64,000 nucleotides of DNA. It comes from Echiichthys vipera. Its lineage: Eukaryota; Chordata; Actinopteri; Perciformes; Trachinidae. Below, piece by piece: positions 1-11,871 of this stretch. A model generated the notes under the pieces. The model worked only from the letters and a program-made list of their open reading frames with translations, was not told the origin of the DNA and searched no databases. Where the stretch lies: contig OY829647.1 in assembly GCA_963691815.1 (NCBI GenBank), positions 17,039,794 to 17,103,793 of the forward strand, read 5' to 3'. Position numbers and translations under genes: made by a program. Every line of letters starts with the position of its first letter. Position 1 is the stretch's first letter.

Positions 1-807
1 TTCTGAATGGGTGAGTTAAAAAAATGTAATATAACTGTAAAATATTATTAAAAAAAATATTATCATACAAAAATACTGTAAATTAAGTTCACAGCTGAGT
101 TTTAAAACAAACAGTGAATTGTTAGAGCTTAAATAAAAGGATTTGACAAAAAAATTGTAAAAAAAAAAGTTGACAAAGCTAGAAAGTGGAATTATTTTCT
201 TTGTTAAATAACATAAATGTGGACGTTTTAAAAGCAAAATAAGATGCTTTAACACAATTATGCAGTGTGTCTTTAATGTTTGACCACCCTCAGGCATTTC
301 CTTTCATGTCACATTAATTATTGTTCAGTTGGCTGATAATGTCTCAGTGTTGTGTCTTTAAACCCAGTCCGTGTCATAGGGTGAGGTATTAAGAGCTGAA
401 TGGTTTAGTGATCTTTATTTGTAACTAAGTGTCAAAGCTTTTCGGCTCTTGCATCACATGCTCCAGATCCTCGTGTGAGCCATGTCAGGACACGTTTGTT
501 TACAACAGGTGAAAATTTATATTTATATTTAATGCTTCCCACTGTTTTCTTGGTCACGGGGCAGTGACATCATAGGACTTCTGTAAAGCTTCATGTCATT
601 TTTATATTTTCATGGCAGTAAATAATCTTAAACTAAACAAAAAAAAAATGATATATTTCCTCTCATCACACATACATAATTATGAGTATTGTAGTGTAGT
701 GAAGAAGAAATACCAAATAAATCTTTTTCATTTATTATTTACAAAAGTTTTGAGAGCACTTAATTCCATAATTTGATGCAGAGGGGTACAGTAGAGGCGA
801 GAGCTTG

Positions 808-1024
808 TATTTATATCTCTCTCCTCTTTATCTCGTCTATTCGTGGCTGAGCTGGTACAGAAGAGCACAGAGCAGAGTTGGCACATGCAGCAATCACAGA
901 ACATCTGAGGGGATTAGCCGCTCGGAGGACTTTAAAAAGGAGAAGCTGGACACAGGAACACCACAAGTGAGACACAAGGCTCATCAGACAGCATCATAAA
1001 AACACTTTGAGACTTCAACAGAAG
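808..1024 (+). promoter_or_regulatory. pde6h copy 1 promoter / leader exon block
   Basis: This 217-bp block ends at the leader-exon donor (exon end 1024, then gtaaga). It contains TATTTATAT at 808-816, an OTX/CRX-type core GGATTAG at 911-917 and TTTAAAAA at 931-938. Either AT-rich box could set the start site. The lower one would put transcription near 960 and leave CRX plus TATA as a photoreceptor-style core promoter. If the upper one is used, the leader carries a 7-codon upstream ORF (885-908). The same block occurs in all six copies. Confidence 0.6.
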
Positions 1025-1523
1025 GTAAGATGAAACTGCAATTTCAGCTGGTACAGGGAGGCTCTTACTGCTTTGATAACATGTGATGATTCAGAGCAGA
1101 GAAATACAGACACAGTGATGGCTTTAAACTGTTTTTTCTTGATGGCTGGAAAAGAGCTGAAATGAGATCTGAGATTCTTACTGAAAGACTTCACACAGAG
1201 TTCTTTGTGTTCACCTTGTTGTTGGTGCAGCTCGAACCCCAGCCTCTGTTTCTTTATAATGTCCTCTCTTTACTTGATGGATTTGGATGATCCCAGAGGA
1301 GTTTGAACACTGGTTGTACTTTTGTAATTGTCAATGTTTAATGCATTTCGTCTTTGCTGTTATGTTTGGATGTTGACAAGCTTTTGATTTTACAGTAAGA
1401 CACCTCTATAAAGGGGAGATTATTGGTTGATGGTAGCAGAGGAATCTGCAATGGCAAAGCATGTTTAATTCTACGGCAACTCTCACAACGCAAGTTATGA
1501 ATAAATGATCACATATTTCATTT

Positions 1524-1830
1524 AAAGGGATAGTTCTGATATCTTAAAGTGGATTTGTAAGAGGTACTTATCCATAGTAAGGGTCGACACAGCCCTAGTT
1601 TGGTCGAAGCAGGCAGGAGGACAGGCACAGAAAATGAGAAATATCTGATGGGGGCAGCAACTGATCATATATTAGCCACTTAAAAATACTATATTTAGAA
1701 TGTTTTCACCACTTTTCAATGCCGTCAGACAGCCCTGTTTAAGTTTACTTAAGGTGAACTGTAGCTGTTTTCTGCTCTCATCAAAGCCACCAGAACTATA
1801 CCTTAAATGCAAAGCAGTGGCAAACAGAGA
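1524..1830. repeat. Dispersed fish repeat in intron 1 of copy 1
   Basis: Begins with a TTTAAAGGGATAGTTC-type end and continues through text recognisable in many fish introns (GTACTTATC, AAGCAGGCAGGAGGAC, CAGACAGCCCTGTT). The same family lies in intron 1 of copies 3, 5 and 6 and in an inverted arrangement at 44.2-45.3 kb. Copies 2 and 4 lack it because of an intron deletion. It is probably a non-autonomous DNA element; I do not assign a superfamily. Confidence 0.5.
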
Positions 1831-1900
1831 AGTTTAAATGAAGTGAGAGTTGCATGGATCTGATATATGTTGTTCTTTTTCTTTTCAGTAACTAATCAAA

Positions 1901-2228
1901 ATGGCAGACGTTGCAGCTCCCGCCGACAAGAAGGGACCACCCAAATTCAAGACAAGGGCCATGCGCACCTTCAAGAGCAAGGCACCTAAACCCGGCCAGA
2001 AGGGGTGAGATGGATTTAAGATCACACGCAAAATATACACAAGTCTTAACTTTATTTCCCTAAACCTTCCAGTTTGTACTCATCAGATGTTTTTTATGCT
2101 CTGCACTCAGATTTGGAGACGACATCCCCGGCATGGAGGGTCTTGGCACAGACATCACAGTGGTTTGCCCATGGGAAGCCTTCGGGGACATGGAGCTCGG
2201 CGACCTGGCCAAATATGGAATTGTTTAA
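1901..2228 (+). CDS. pde6h: pde6h-like copy 1, cone cGMP phosphodiesterase gamma subunit
   Basis: Encodes the small inhibitory subunit of photoreceptor PDE6. It holds the catalytic subunits off until transducin alpha-GTP removes it. Coding exons are 1901-2004 and 2111-2228 (intron 106 bp, GT-AG), giving 73 residues against 83-87 in mammals. Visible parts are a basic N-terminal half (KKGPPKFK near residue 10, FKSKAPK near 24), the conserved core GFGDDIPGMEGLGTDIT, and an inhibitory C-terminus with CPWEAF (Trp56) ending YGIV. The ATG follows the acceptor by 12 nt. Intron 1 is 864 bp. An AATAAA lies at 2687-2692. Codon 36 is TTT where the other copies have TTC. Cone (H) rather than rod (G) identity rests on linkage to erp27; G is the alternative. 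Confidence 0.9.
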
Positions 2229-2769
2229 CCCTTTTCCCTCCCTGCCTTTACCCCTAATGCCACTATTGTCCCTCATGTAATCCAACTGTCGTCTGAGCTG
2301 CTGAAAATCTTGTACTTGAGATGAGACAGCATTTTAATATCTAGAGGTTTGGTTAAAAAAAAAAAAAGAAACCCAGCACTTACTCTTGTCTCATGCACTT
2401 TATCTGCCTTTTCATCAACTCGTGTCAGCAGCTCTGGACCTGAGCTTTTCCACAGAGGAAAAAAAAGAATCAAATGGATATTTTGTAATAGGAAAAAGGG
2501 TTTCACATCTGTTATTGTGATATCCCTGAAATGTTTTGCTCTACTTGAAAATGCTGATTCAACATGCACAGATATTTATTTTGTCTAAAATGTATTTTTA
2601 TGAAAAATTCTATAATTTCCTTCACTCTTCAGTGAAAAATATATTCTGTGTATGTTGTCAGTAGAAAGGAACAATTCTGTAAACACAATAAATGTTTATT
2701 TTTTTCATAAACAACTGTCTTTGTGTCCTTAACTATTATCAACACAACATGCTACACTGATGTTTAAAA

Positions 2770-3330
2770 TGATTTTAACATAAATGAATAAATGAAGCAT
2801 TCATTGCAAAATTAATTTGCTTTGTACAAAGAAACATGAATGAATTCATCTTTATTGTCATTATACAGGATGTATAATGAAACAACAAAAATAATGGCAT
2901 GACAGCACATAATAGAACATAAAACATAAAAGAAAAAGACATCAAACATGTTAGTAACAACCTAGTTTGTTCTTGTTTTGTACAGACAATGCTGCCCCCC
3001 CCCCCCCCCCCCCCCATCACCAGTTACAAATGTCAATACACCCAAGAAGGTCTTGTAAAACAATGTCAGCATTGTTCTGTCTACATTAAAACTCCTAAGT
3101 TTCCTATAAAATAGAGACGCTGTTGCAAATCTTGCATTGGTTTTAGCATTCCACGAAAGTTTACCATTACTAATAATGCCCAGGTGCTTGTACTTCTTTG
3201 CTTTCTCAATGTTTATGTCCTTTATAATTACAGTGAACAGAGAGAAGTCTCTTCTGAAATCAGTCGTCTTTTCTGTTTTGGCCAAATTGTTTCTCTCCAA
3301 ATACTTTAGGAACAAACTATTTCATTTATT
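2770..3330 (-). mobile_element. L2-like LINE 3' fragment downstream of copy 1
   Basis: On the minus strand this reads as the C-terminal part of a non-LTR reverse transcriptase, with motifs such as KKYKHLGIISNGKLSW and FYRKLRSFNVDRTMLTLFY. A 3' tail with TTTATTGTCATTATACAGGA and (AATGA)-like repeats follows. The fragment is 5'-truncated and interrupted by a run of C (about 2,995-3,015), so it is not functional. Its tail lies about 80 bp beyond the gene's AATAAA, and a related piece sits at the same place after every other pde6h copy. Confidence 0.7.
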
Positions 3331-3433
3331 ATTTACATGTCATTATTTGTGGGGTCTCTCATGCTTTTAATATCTGTTAAGATTTGAAAAATCTTTTAGT
3401 GTGGGCCAGGCATTAAGTTGCTCTGCATGTCTC

Positions 3434-3434
<1 letters not shown>

Positions 3435-3500
<66 letters not shown>

Positions 3501-3505
3501 ATGCG

Positions 3506-3558
<53 letters not shown>
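3435..3558. repeat. TG microsatellite, interrupted
   Basis: A (TG)n run interrupted by CATGCGT near 3,500. The orthologous run in unit 3 (14,541-14,612) is shorter, so the locus is unstable in length. Confidence 0.95.
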
Positions 3559-3559
<1 letters not shown>

Positions 3560-3981
3560 CCTCCAGATATCAATTTGTGTCACTGCACTAAGTAGCTGTT
3601 GAAGCCTCTAAACCGCGTGCAGACAAAGGAACAGTGCCTCGTGTAATGTGGAATAAATATAGCAAACATCAGTTCAAAACCTTTGGCCCCTTCATTAGCG
3701 ATGAACGGGGGGGATGAACAAAGGGGAACAAAATGATTACAAGGTCTATTAAAAATGGAGGGAAAAATCTAAATGTGAGGTATTTCACTGGCCTGCTGAG
3801 CTTCATCATCTCTGTGATGTGAATATCGTGGTACGATATTGATCCCATCAGTATCAGGACATTATTTGGAGTGAATGAATATCTGTGTGTGATTTGGAGA
3901 CAGAAGACTGTGTAGGAGAAGAAGAGAGAACTACTGTACACGTATCATAATACATTAATTAATCAGCTTTTTAAGTCTTAA

Positions 3982-4289
3982 TAATAATAATAATAATTCA
4001 TTTATTTTATATAGCGCTTTTCAGGGACCCAAAGTCGCTTACAGAGTAGGACATATAATATACAGACGATAAACAACAGGAGACAAGGATGACAAGGATG
4101 ACAGGGAAGCAAGGCGAAGGGGGCATGGGGTAATGATGTACAGACAAATAGCCAGTAACAGGTACAACAATAGAGGTGGGGGGATGGATTGAAGAGCAGT
4201 GGGAGGGGGGGGGGGGGGGTCAAGGGGAGGGGCTGAATGGGTGAGGAGAGCGGAAGGAGGGTGGGGGGAGGAGTCGGGGGGAGAGGCCG
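3982..4289. mobile_element. Short retroelement-like insertion with target duplication
   Basis: A 308-bp insertion between direct repeats AAGTCTTAA (3973-3981 and 4290-4298); the duplicate unit has one uninterrupted copy near 15,030. It begins with (TAA)n and TTTATATAGCGCTTTTCAGG, a tail common in fish retroelements, and contains a G-rich stretch at about 4,200-4,285. The family is not assigned with certainty. Confidence 0.6.
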
Positions 4290-4390
4290 AAGTCTTAATT
4301 AGGCAAAATAATTATTCCACGTTTAAAAGGGGCACCGCCACCGTATAGACAGGTAATGTGGACTAAGCCCGATGGAAACCTAGTCACCTG

Positions 4391-4835
4391 TGTTGTGGGA
4401 ATTTTGGATATTTGTAATTCATAATCATAGTTTTGTCAGGTCAGACACAGTTCAGTGTCTCCTCTGTCTCACCTTCTTAATGGATAATGCAAATAACTAA
4501 CTCATGATGATATATTGGCATATTTGTGCATCTGTACCCTGTGTTAGAGACCTTGTGATGAGAGAGGTACAGAATGTTCAGAATTGTAATGTCTAAGGCA
4601 TGTTTTTGTTTGGTCTAAAGACGCCACCCAACCAAGGCTATTCGCGTCCTGTCCCTCTCCCTGAAAGACTGTGCGAGATTTGGCGCATCGTCATTCTCTG
4701 CTAGACTCCAACTTTGTGAGGATGTAGGGATGAACGGATTTTTGTCTGCAGAGATAAATGCTTTGGCAAAATAAACCACGGAGAAACAGCGGATCCTGTT
4801 TGTTGATCTTTATTGAAGAATCTATTTCCACAACA
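4391..4835. mobile_element. Solo LTR, absent from the duplicate unit
   Basis: A 445-bp insert starting TGTTGTGG and ending CCACAACA (LTR-like TG...CA inverted ends), flanked by CCTG direct repeats at 4387-4390 and 4836-4839. The duplicate unit at about 15,121-15,130 reads CACCTG straight into the downstream flank. An AATAAA lies near the 3' end. No gag/pol sequence adjoins it, so it is a solo LTR left by recombination. The retroelement family is not determined. Confidence 0.7.
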
Positions 4836-7268
4836 CCTGCAAGCATTAAAAGAATACTTTTCTACCAGTTTCTCTTATCAATTAAAATAATCAATTAATT
4901 GTGTTAATCAATTTCTATCATTTGCAATCTGAAAGTGTTTGTTCTCGTAAAACAGTGTATTCAAAACTGTGCAAAACAGAATGAAAGCTCACAGACAGCA
5001 GCTGGGGTTTTGGGGGTTTTACTACAAAATATGAATATATTTATATATATAATATACATGATAGATTATAACATGAAATGACACACATGACAATAACACA
5101 GAAAACGGATGGGCATGATAAAAGCTATGATATGAAAAATGCAATTTCTAATCATACCTTTATGGAAAGTAAAGACAAGTCGTCTCGTCAGGGTCAACAG
5201 GCAGCAGGGCCGCGGTCCACCGGGGGAGCACTGAACAGTCTCTTGAGAGGGAATGCTTTACCATGCCATGGATATTCAGCGTCAAAGGGTCCTTTTTTCA
5301 TAATAAGTTATTAACAATCAGGTAGAAAAAAATCATGCAATCTGATTAGTACATAGTCGTGGTATAACAACCACATACATCAGCTATGACGTCTAATTTA
5401 TTTGCACAATTCAGTATCACACCATGTCTGGGAGAAATCATTTACACTGCCGACAAACCGACCCTCCTTACGGGGAACTGAAGCTGATGTCTATGATCTC
5501 TAAAAAAAACCACCAGAATCCTTTGACAAAAATCAAATTTTACCTGTCAAAGTACGTAAGTTGCTGTTCTGCTGCTGACTCGATTGGTTAGTGTGTTTTT
5601 ATTATTGTGTGACTTTGGTGAATGCCAGATGCTCGTGTTGGCTACGTTCCTTAGGAACCGCCTCAGTATGTGCAGGCATCGAGCCCAGTAGGGCTGAACA
5701 ACACACCTTAGTTGTGATATAATCCTCACATACCTGTCATAAACTATTGCTTAGATAATCATTCGTAAAATTTCTAAACTAATGTTTAGATTTACTAATA
5801 CATTTAAAACAGCATGTACACAGAAAAATAACAAAAACACATGCAAGTACAAGCATGTAAAATACTGTTCTATGATTAATACTTTGTTTAATATGGTTTT
5901 CCCACAAAAAGTCTTTAAAAAACTCTCTTAAAAGAGGATGGAAGCACATCTACTCTTCTCCCTCAATGAGAAATTCTGGATCTGCCCTTGAGCCCCGCCC
6001 ACCACCGCTGCCGAATGCCAAGCCACAAGTTGACAGGATTGGTTCCTTAGGTATGTGATGTAAATGACCCTGGCTGTCTGTCATAGGCACACTGATGCAA
6101 GGAAGAAATGCTCAGCCATGGTGGTGGGGTGGAGGGGTTCTTAAAGTTATTACCACTACTTATGGGCAAAGGACAAACATACCTTTACATATAAAAATAT
6201 GTTTGTAAGATGCTTATAGATTGGTGTGTAAGATAATTAAGTCTTTCTTGAGTTAATTATGTTGAAGTCTGTCAGTGCACCTACTAAATCAACTTAAAAT
6301 GAGATTATCAGTCAGGGCTGGCCACGCCAGTCTGGCAGTTTTTAAAAAAAGTCAGTTTAATGCTTTTTGCGGCTACTGGATCTAAAGACAGAACAATGCC
6401 TTGTTAAGGTTGATAATGAACAATTACAAAAGAGCTGTTGAGCTGTTTTCTAATATGAACTCCGGACAATGTCAGCAGAATCCGGTTTGGACATAGTCCA
6501 GAGTTTCACACATGCAGCACACAACAGGTGATTCTCCGTGTCTGATGTGGTCTCACTTACTTTAATCTGAGTCCGTGTCATAGGGTGAGGGATTAAGAGC
6601 GAATGGTTTAGTGATCTTTATTTGTAACTAAGTGACAAAGCTTCTCATCTCTTACATCACATGCTCCAGATCCTTGAGTCAGCCTGTTTATGTACAACAT
6701 GTTTATTTCCAAAATAAAGTAAAAACATACATTTAGTATTTCATGATTGCCACTGTTTTCTTGGTCACAGGGCAGTGACATCATAGGACTTCTGTAAAGC
6801 TTCATGTCATTTTTATATTTTCATGGCAGTAAATAAACTGCAAAATGAAACAGAACTAAAAATGATATACTTCCTCCATCAGACATACAGAATTATGAGA
6901 ATTAAATGTAATAGTGGAGGAAGTTGGTCTTTACTGAAGTAAAAGTAGAAATACCATTGGAAATCTTTTTCTGTTCTATATTTATGGAGTGTTGAAGTAC
7001 TTTCCCTTTTTTTTTGTTTACTCTTCATATATTTATTGTATGCACCGAACACCAGGGCAAATGCTTTGTAAGTGAAAACCTATTTGGTAATTAACTTCAT
7101 TCTGATTCTGAAAACAGAATTAACCATGAAAATGTTTGAAACCTGCAGTTATTTTTCATAAACAGTAGATAAATGATTTCTGAATAAGCCAAAATGAGCA
7201 GTTATTGTAATCTTAAAAATAATTTGAAATAATTTGATGCAGAGGGGTACAGTAGAGGCGAGAGCTTG

Positions 7269-7485
7269 TATTTATATCTCTCTCCTCTTTATCTCGTCTA
7301 TTCGTGGCTGAGCTGGTACAGAAGAGCACAGAGCAGAGTTGGCACATGCAGCAATCACAGAACATCTGAGGGGATTAGCCGCTCGGAGGACTTTAAAAAG
7401 GAGAAGCTGGACAGAGGAACACCACAAGTGAGACACAAGGCTCATCAGACAGCATCATAAAAACACTTTGAGACTTCAACAGAAG
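7269..7485 (+). promoter_or_regulatory. pde6h copy 2 promoter / leader exon block
   Basis: The same 217-bp block as in copy 1, with one visible substitution (GACAGAGG instead of GACACAGG). GGATTAG lies at 7372-7378 and TTTAAAAA at 7392-7399. The leader exon ends at 7485. Confidence 0.6.
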
Positions 7486-7739
7486 GTAAGATGAAACTGC
7501 AATTTTCTCAGCTGCTACAGGGAGGCTCTTACTGCTTTGATAACATGTGATGATTCAGAGAAGAGAAATACAGACACAGTGATGGCTTTAAACTGTTTTT
7601 TCTTGATGGATGGCTTTCATCAAAGCCACCGGAACTATCCTTTAAATTCAAAGCAGTGGCAAACAGAGAAGTTTAAATGAAGTGAGAGTTTCATGGATCT
7701 GATATATGTTGTTCTTTTTCTTTTCAGTAACTAATCAAA

Positions 7740-8066
7740 ATGGCAGACGTTGCAGCTCCCGCCGACAAGAAGGGACCACCCAAATTCAAGACAAGGGCCA
7801 TGCGCACCTTCAAGAGCAAGGCACCTAAACCCGGCCAGAAGGGGTGAGATGGATTTAAGATCACACGCAAAATATACACAAGTCTTAACTTTATTTCCCT
7901 AAACCTTCCAGTTTGTACTCATCAGAATTTTTTTTCCTCTGCACTCAGATTCGGAGACGACATCCCCGGCATGGAGGGTCTTGGCACAGACATCACAGTG
8001 GTTTGCCCATGGGAAGCCTTCGGGGACATGGAGCTCGGCGACCTGGCGAAATATGGAATTGTTTAA
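7740..8066 (+). CDS. pde6h: pde6h-like copy 2, PDE6 gamma subunit
   Basis: Coding exons 7740-7843 and 7949-8066 give the same 73-residue protein as copy 1. Intron 1 is only 242 bp: a deletion joins the sequence after CTTGATGG to TCATCAAAGCC and removes the dispersed repeat found there in copies 1, 3, 5 and 6. Intron 2 (105 bp) and the start of the 3' UTR (CCTCCCTGCC) match copy 1 rather than copy 4, although the spacer matches copy 4. AATAAA at 8524-8529. Both splice junctions and the stop are intact. Role as for copy 1. Confidence 0.9.
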
Positions 8067-8569
8067 CCCTTTTCCCTCCCTGCCTTTACCCCTAATGCCA
8101 CTATTGTCCCTCATGTAATCCAACTGTCGTCTGAGCTGCTGAAAATCTTGTACTTGAGATGATACAGCATTTTAATATCTAGAGGTTTGACCTGGTAAAA
8201 AAAGAAACCCAGCACTTACTCTTGTCTCATGCACTTTATCTGCCTTTTCATCAACTCGTGTCAGCAGCTCTGGACCTGAGCTTTTCCACAGAGGAAAAAA
8301 ATGAATCAAATGGATATTTTGTAATAGGAAAGAGGGTTTCACATCTGTTATTGTGATATCCCTGAAATGTTGTGCTCTGCTTGAAAATGCTGATTCAACA
8401 TGCACAGATATTTATTTTGTCAAAAATGTATTTTTTATGAAAAATTCTATAATTTCCTTCACTCTTCAGTGAAAAAGATCTTCTCTGTATTTTGTCAGTA
8501 GAGAGGAACAATTCCATAAACACAATAAATGTTTATTTTTTTCCCAGAAACATCTGTCTTTGTGTCCTT

Positions 8570-8965
8570 CATGCTACACTGATGTTTAAAAAGATTTTTA
8601 ACATGAATGAATGAATGAAACCTTCAAGGGAAGTGGCTTTGTACAAAGAAACATAAATTAATTCATATTTATTGCCATTTAACAGGATGTATAATGAAAC
8701 TTCAACAACAACAACAACAACAACAACAACCACATGGCAGCCGTAAGAGAACATACAAAATAAACATAATAAAAACATCATGAGCAACCTACTTTGATCT
8801 TTTTTTTTTTTACAGACAATGCTGCCCCCCATCACCAGTTACAAATATTAATATACTCTGAACAAAGATCTTGTGAAACAATGTCAGTATTGTTCTGTCT
8901 ACATTAAAACTCCTAAGTTTCCTTAAAAAGTAGAGACATTGTTGCAAACTTCGCATTTGCACGCC
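8570..8965 (-). mobile_element. Truncated L2-like LINE tail downstream of copy 2
   Basis: Contains the same LINE 3' tail and a short part of the reverse-transcriptase region as after copy 1, but the match ends near 8,960. A (CAA)n microsatellite (about 8,702-8,730) has expanded inside it. Not functional. Confidence 0.6.
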
Positions 8966-9915
8966 TTTTGTCTCGTCATCAAGGAGGTGACACTATTGAA
9001 AACCCTAATGCCAGTCTGATCAGACATCCCTAAAGCCTAATCAAAAACTGAACTGGGCCTCTCGCTCTCTCTGTCAATCTCTGATTCTTGGCCTCCTATG
9101 ATCTCCCCCTCTCTTCCTCACTCTCATGACCCTTTGAACTTTGGGAGGAACTAAAACACATAAAGAGTGACAAAAAAGACATCAGCTCATAAATAACTCA
9201 CTTTTTGAGACTCCTGTCTTTAAGAGTAAGATATAAGAGTTGAATAAAGAGACTTTGTCAAAAACTGAAATTAACCAGTTTGCTGATGAACAAGATACAC
9301 TTATCCCCCTTTTTCCTTCCTCTCCTGAGAGACATTTTATTGCCCTTATGACTCTTGCATTCCTCTCACAGCAAACCTGTGAAACGTTTTTAAGACGCTG
9401 AGCACAGCTCACAGAGACCTAACTGATCTGAGAAGAAGACCAAAGAGAATCATTTTTAAAATAACTATCAAATTAAGTGTAAACTTTGTTATAATGTGAA
9501 AGTTTATTGTCTGCAAATAAATATATTACTTGAAACGATTCTGAATTCTCTGACATCAATATCGCCAAAGTTACAGACACGTTGTGATCTCTTAACAATA
9601 CTTTAAGTACTGTCAAGAAGAAATCAGATAAGGATTATATTTTAAGTTTATCGCAGTCTTTATTCATGTGTCAAGCGATCATACTGTATATTATAATATG
9701 TTATTTTAGTACATTCTCAAGATATATTTGGACTACTATCACAAAATATTCTAATTAATGTGTTGATGTAATTGTGTCACTGACCAATACTTTTAGAGGA
9801 ATATTAACTACACTGAAAAAAAGTGATACTGTGGATCAACTTAAAAAAACTACTATAATCTGTTACACCTAAATTTATTGTTTTCCACAAATTAAATGTA
9901 TGATTCGGTTGAAAA

Positions 9916-10250
9916 GGCGGCACTGGGGTGTGGTTGTTCGCACTGTCACCTCACAGCAAGAGGGTTCCTGGTTTGAATCCGGGCTGGGGCTCTTCTGTGT
10001 GGAGTTTGCATGTTCTCCCAGTGTCTGCGTTGGTTTTCTCCGGGTTCCCCGGCTTCCTCTCACAGTCCAAAGACATGCACGTGTTAGGTTAATTAATGAC
10101 TCTAAATTGCGTGTAGGTGTGAATGTGGGTGTGAATGGTTGTATGTCTACATCTGTCTCTATATGCCCTGCGATAGATTGGCGTCCTGTCCAGGGTGTAC
10201 CCCCCCCCCCCCCCCTCACTCCCGATGTCATCTGGGATCGGTTGATGTAA
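9916..10250 (+). mobile_element. V-SINE-like tRNA-derived SINE in the copy-2 spacer
   Basis: Starts with a tRNA-like head (GGCGGCACTGGGGTGTGGTT, then GGTTTGAATCCGG as a B-box-like segment). It continues through the conserved central text TGTGTGGAGTTTGCATGTTC and CAGTCCAAAGACATGCA, and the LINE-related 3' part GCGATAGATTGGCGTCCTG. A poly-C run (about 10,200-10,214) interrupts the 3' part. Open frames here are incidental. The V-SINE assignment comes from recognising the central domain. Confidence 0.7.
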
Positions 10251-11871
10251 ATAAATTTTGTACTTTAAGACAAAGCCGAAAATTTGCTTTCAATCATTAC
10301 AAAATAGTTTATGGTCATGGTCGTTGGGCAAAATGAAGAAAACATAAAATCTTACTCTGTGAGAACAAGACAAAGGAAACCTCCATCAAACAGGTCCAGA
10401 CTAGTCTTGAGTAGATTAGCCAATGAGATTTTGACTTGCTGAAGTTCATAATTAGCCACTAAGATTCTGACACATGCTGACGTTCAGGCCAAAAGTTGAT
10501 TTGTTAAGTTTGTTCAACTTAAAACAGTTTGTAGACCCAGTGATCACATCATAATAGTACAACATACTTAAACTGATGGTGTGATGCCCTTTTTAACGAG
10601 GACTTATTACTTAGCCTAATTAATAATTAATTAGGTAATAAATGAATGTATTAAATGCCTTATCCCTATGGATCTCTCTTTCTCTACAACATAGATGTGT
10701 CAACAAGGTTAAAAACTTGATTTTCATTGTAGGGGTTCTTAAAGTTATTACCACTACTTATGGACAAAGGACAAACATACCTTTACATATAAAATATGTT
10801 TGTCAGATCCTTATAGATTGGTGTGTAAGATAATTAAGTCTTTCTTGAGTTAATTATGTTGTAGTCTGTCAGTGCACCTACTAAATCAGCTTAAAATTAG
10901 ATTATCAGTCAGGGCAGGCCACGCCAGTCTGGCTGTTTTTTTAAAAAGTCAGTTTAATGCTTTTTGCGGCTACTGGATCTAAAGACAGAACAATGCCTTG
11001 TTAAGGTTGATAATGAACAATTGCAAAAGAGCTGTTGAGCTGTTTTCTAATATGAACTCCGGACAATGTCAGCAGAATCCGGTTAGGACATAGTCCAGAG
11101 TTTGTCTTTCACACATGCAGCACACAACAGGTGATTCTCCGTGTCTGATGTGGTCTCACTTACTTTAATCTGAGTCCTGTCATAGGGTGAGGGATTAAGA
11201 ACTGAATGGTTTAGTGATCTTTATTTGTAACTAAGTGACAAAGCTTCTCATCTCTTACATCACATGTTCCAGATCCTTGAGTCAGCCTGTTTATTTACAA
11301 CATGTTTATTTCCAAAATAAAGTAAAAACATACATTTAGTATTTCATGATTCCCACTGTTTTCTTGGTCACAGGGCAGTGACATCATAGGACTTCTGTAA
11401 AGCTTCATGTCATTTTTATATTTTCATGGCAGTAAATAAACTGCAAAATGAAACAGAACTAAAAAATGATATATTTCCTCCATCAGACATACAGAACTAT
11501 GGGAATTAAATGTAATAGTGGAGGAAGTTGGTCTTTACTGAAGTAAAAGTAGAAATACCATTGGAAATCTTTTTCTGTTCTATATTTATGGAGTGTTGAA
11601 GTACTTTCCCTTTATTTTTGTTTACTCTTCATACATTTATTGTATGCACCGAACACCAGGGCAAATGCTTTGTAAGTGAAAACCTATTTGGTAATTAACT
11701 TCATTCTGATTCTGAAAACAGAATTAACCAAGAAATGTTTGAAACCTGCAGTTATTTTTCATAAACAGCAGATAAATGATTTCTGAATAAGCCAAAATGA
11801 GCAGTTATTGTAATCTTAAAAAGAATTCGAAATAATTTGATGCAGAGGGGTACAGTAGAGGCGAGAGCTTG

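Larger units (their letters stand above)
340..6560. repeat. Tandem unit 1 (type A) of the pde6h array
   Basis: This is the first repeat unit. It starts near a block around 345-420 that recurs upstream of copies 2-5 (about 6,560, 11,160, 16,850 and 21,170). It carries pde6h copy 1, a long intron 1, an L2-like LINE tail, a TG microsatellite and a spacer (about 3,570-6,500) that recurs in the copy-3 unit. Compared with the copy-3 unit it has two extra insertions, at 3,982-4,289 and 4,391-4,835. Bases 1-340 are AT-rich and show nothing recognisable. The edges are approximate. Confidence 0.8.
6560..11165. repeat. Tandem unit 2 (type B) of the pde6h array
   Basis: Second unit, with copy 2, a short intron 1, a truncated LINE tail, (CAA)n at about 8,702-8,730 and a V-SINE-like element. 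Its spacer (about 8,570-10,640) recurs in the copy-4 unit but not after copies 1 or 3. The edges are approximate. Confidence 0.8.

Noticed and set aside
805..999. A 64-codon open frame repeated in all six units
   Set aside because: It begins with TTG, not ATG, and overlaps the promoter/leader block; its conservation follows from the DNA block. No evidence for translation.
3435..3558. CRISPR-like repeat array
   Set aside because: A simple dinucleotide repeat without spacers, in vertebrate DNA.
9900..10250. 116-118 codon ORFs on both strands in the copy-2 spacer
   Set aside because: They lie within a V-SINE-like element and are interrupted differently in the copy-4 version.
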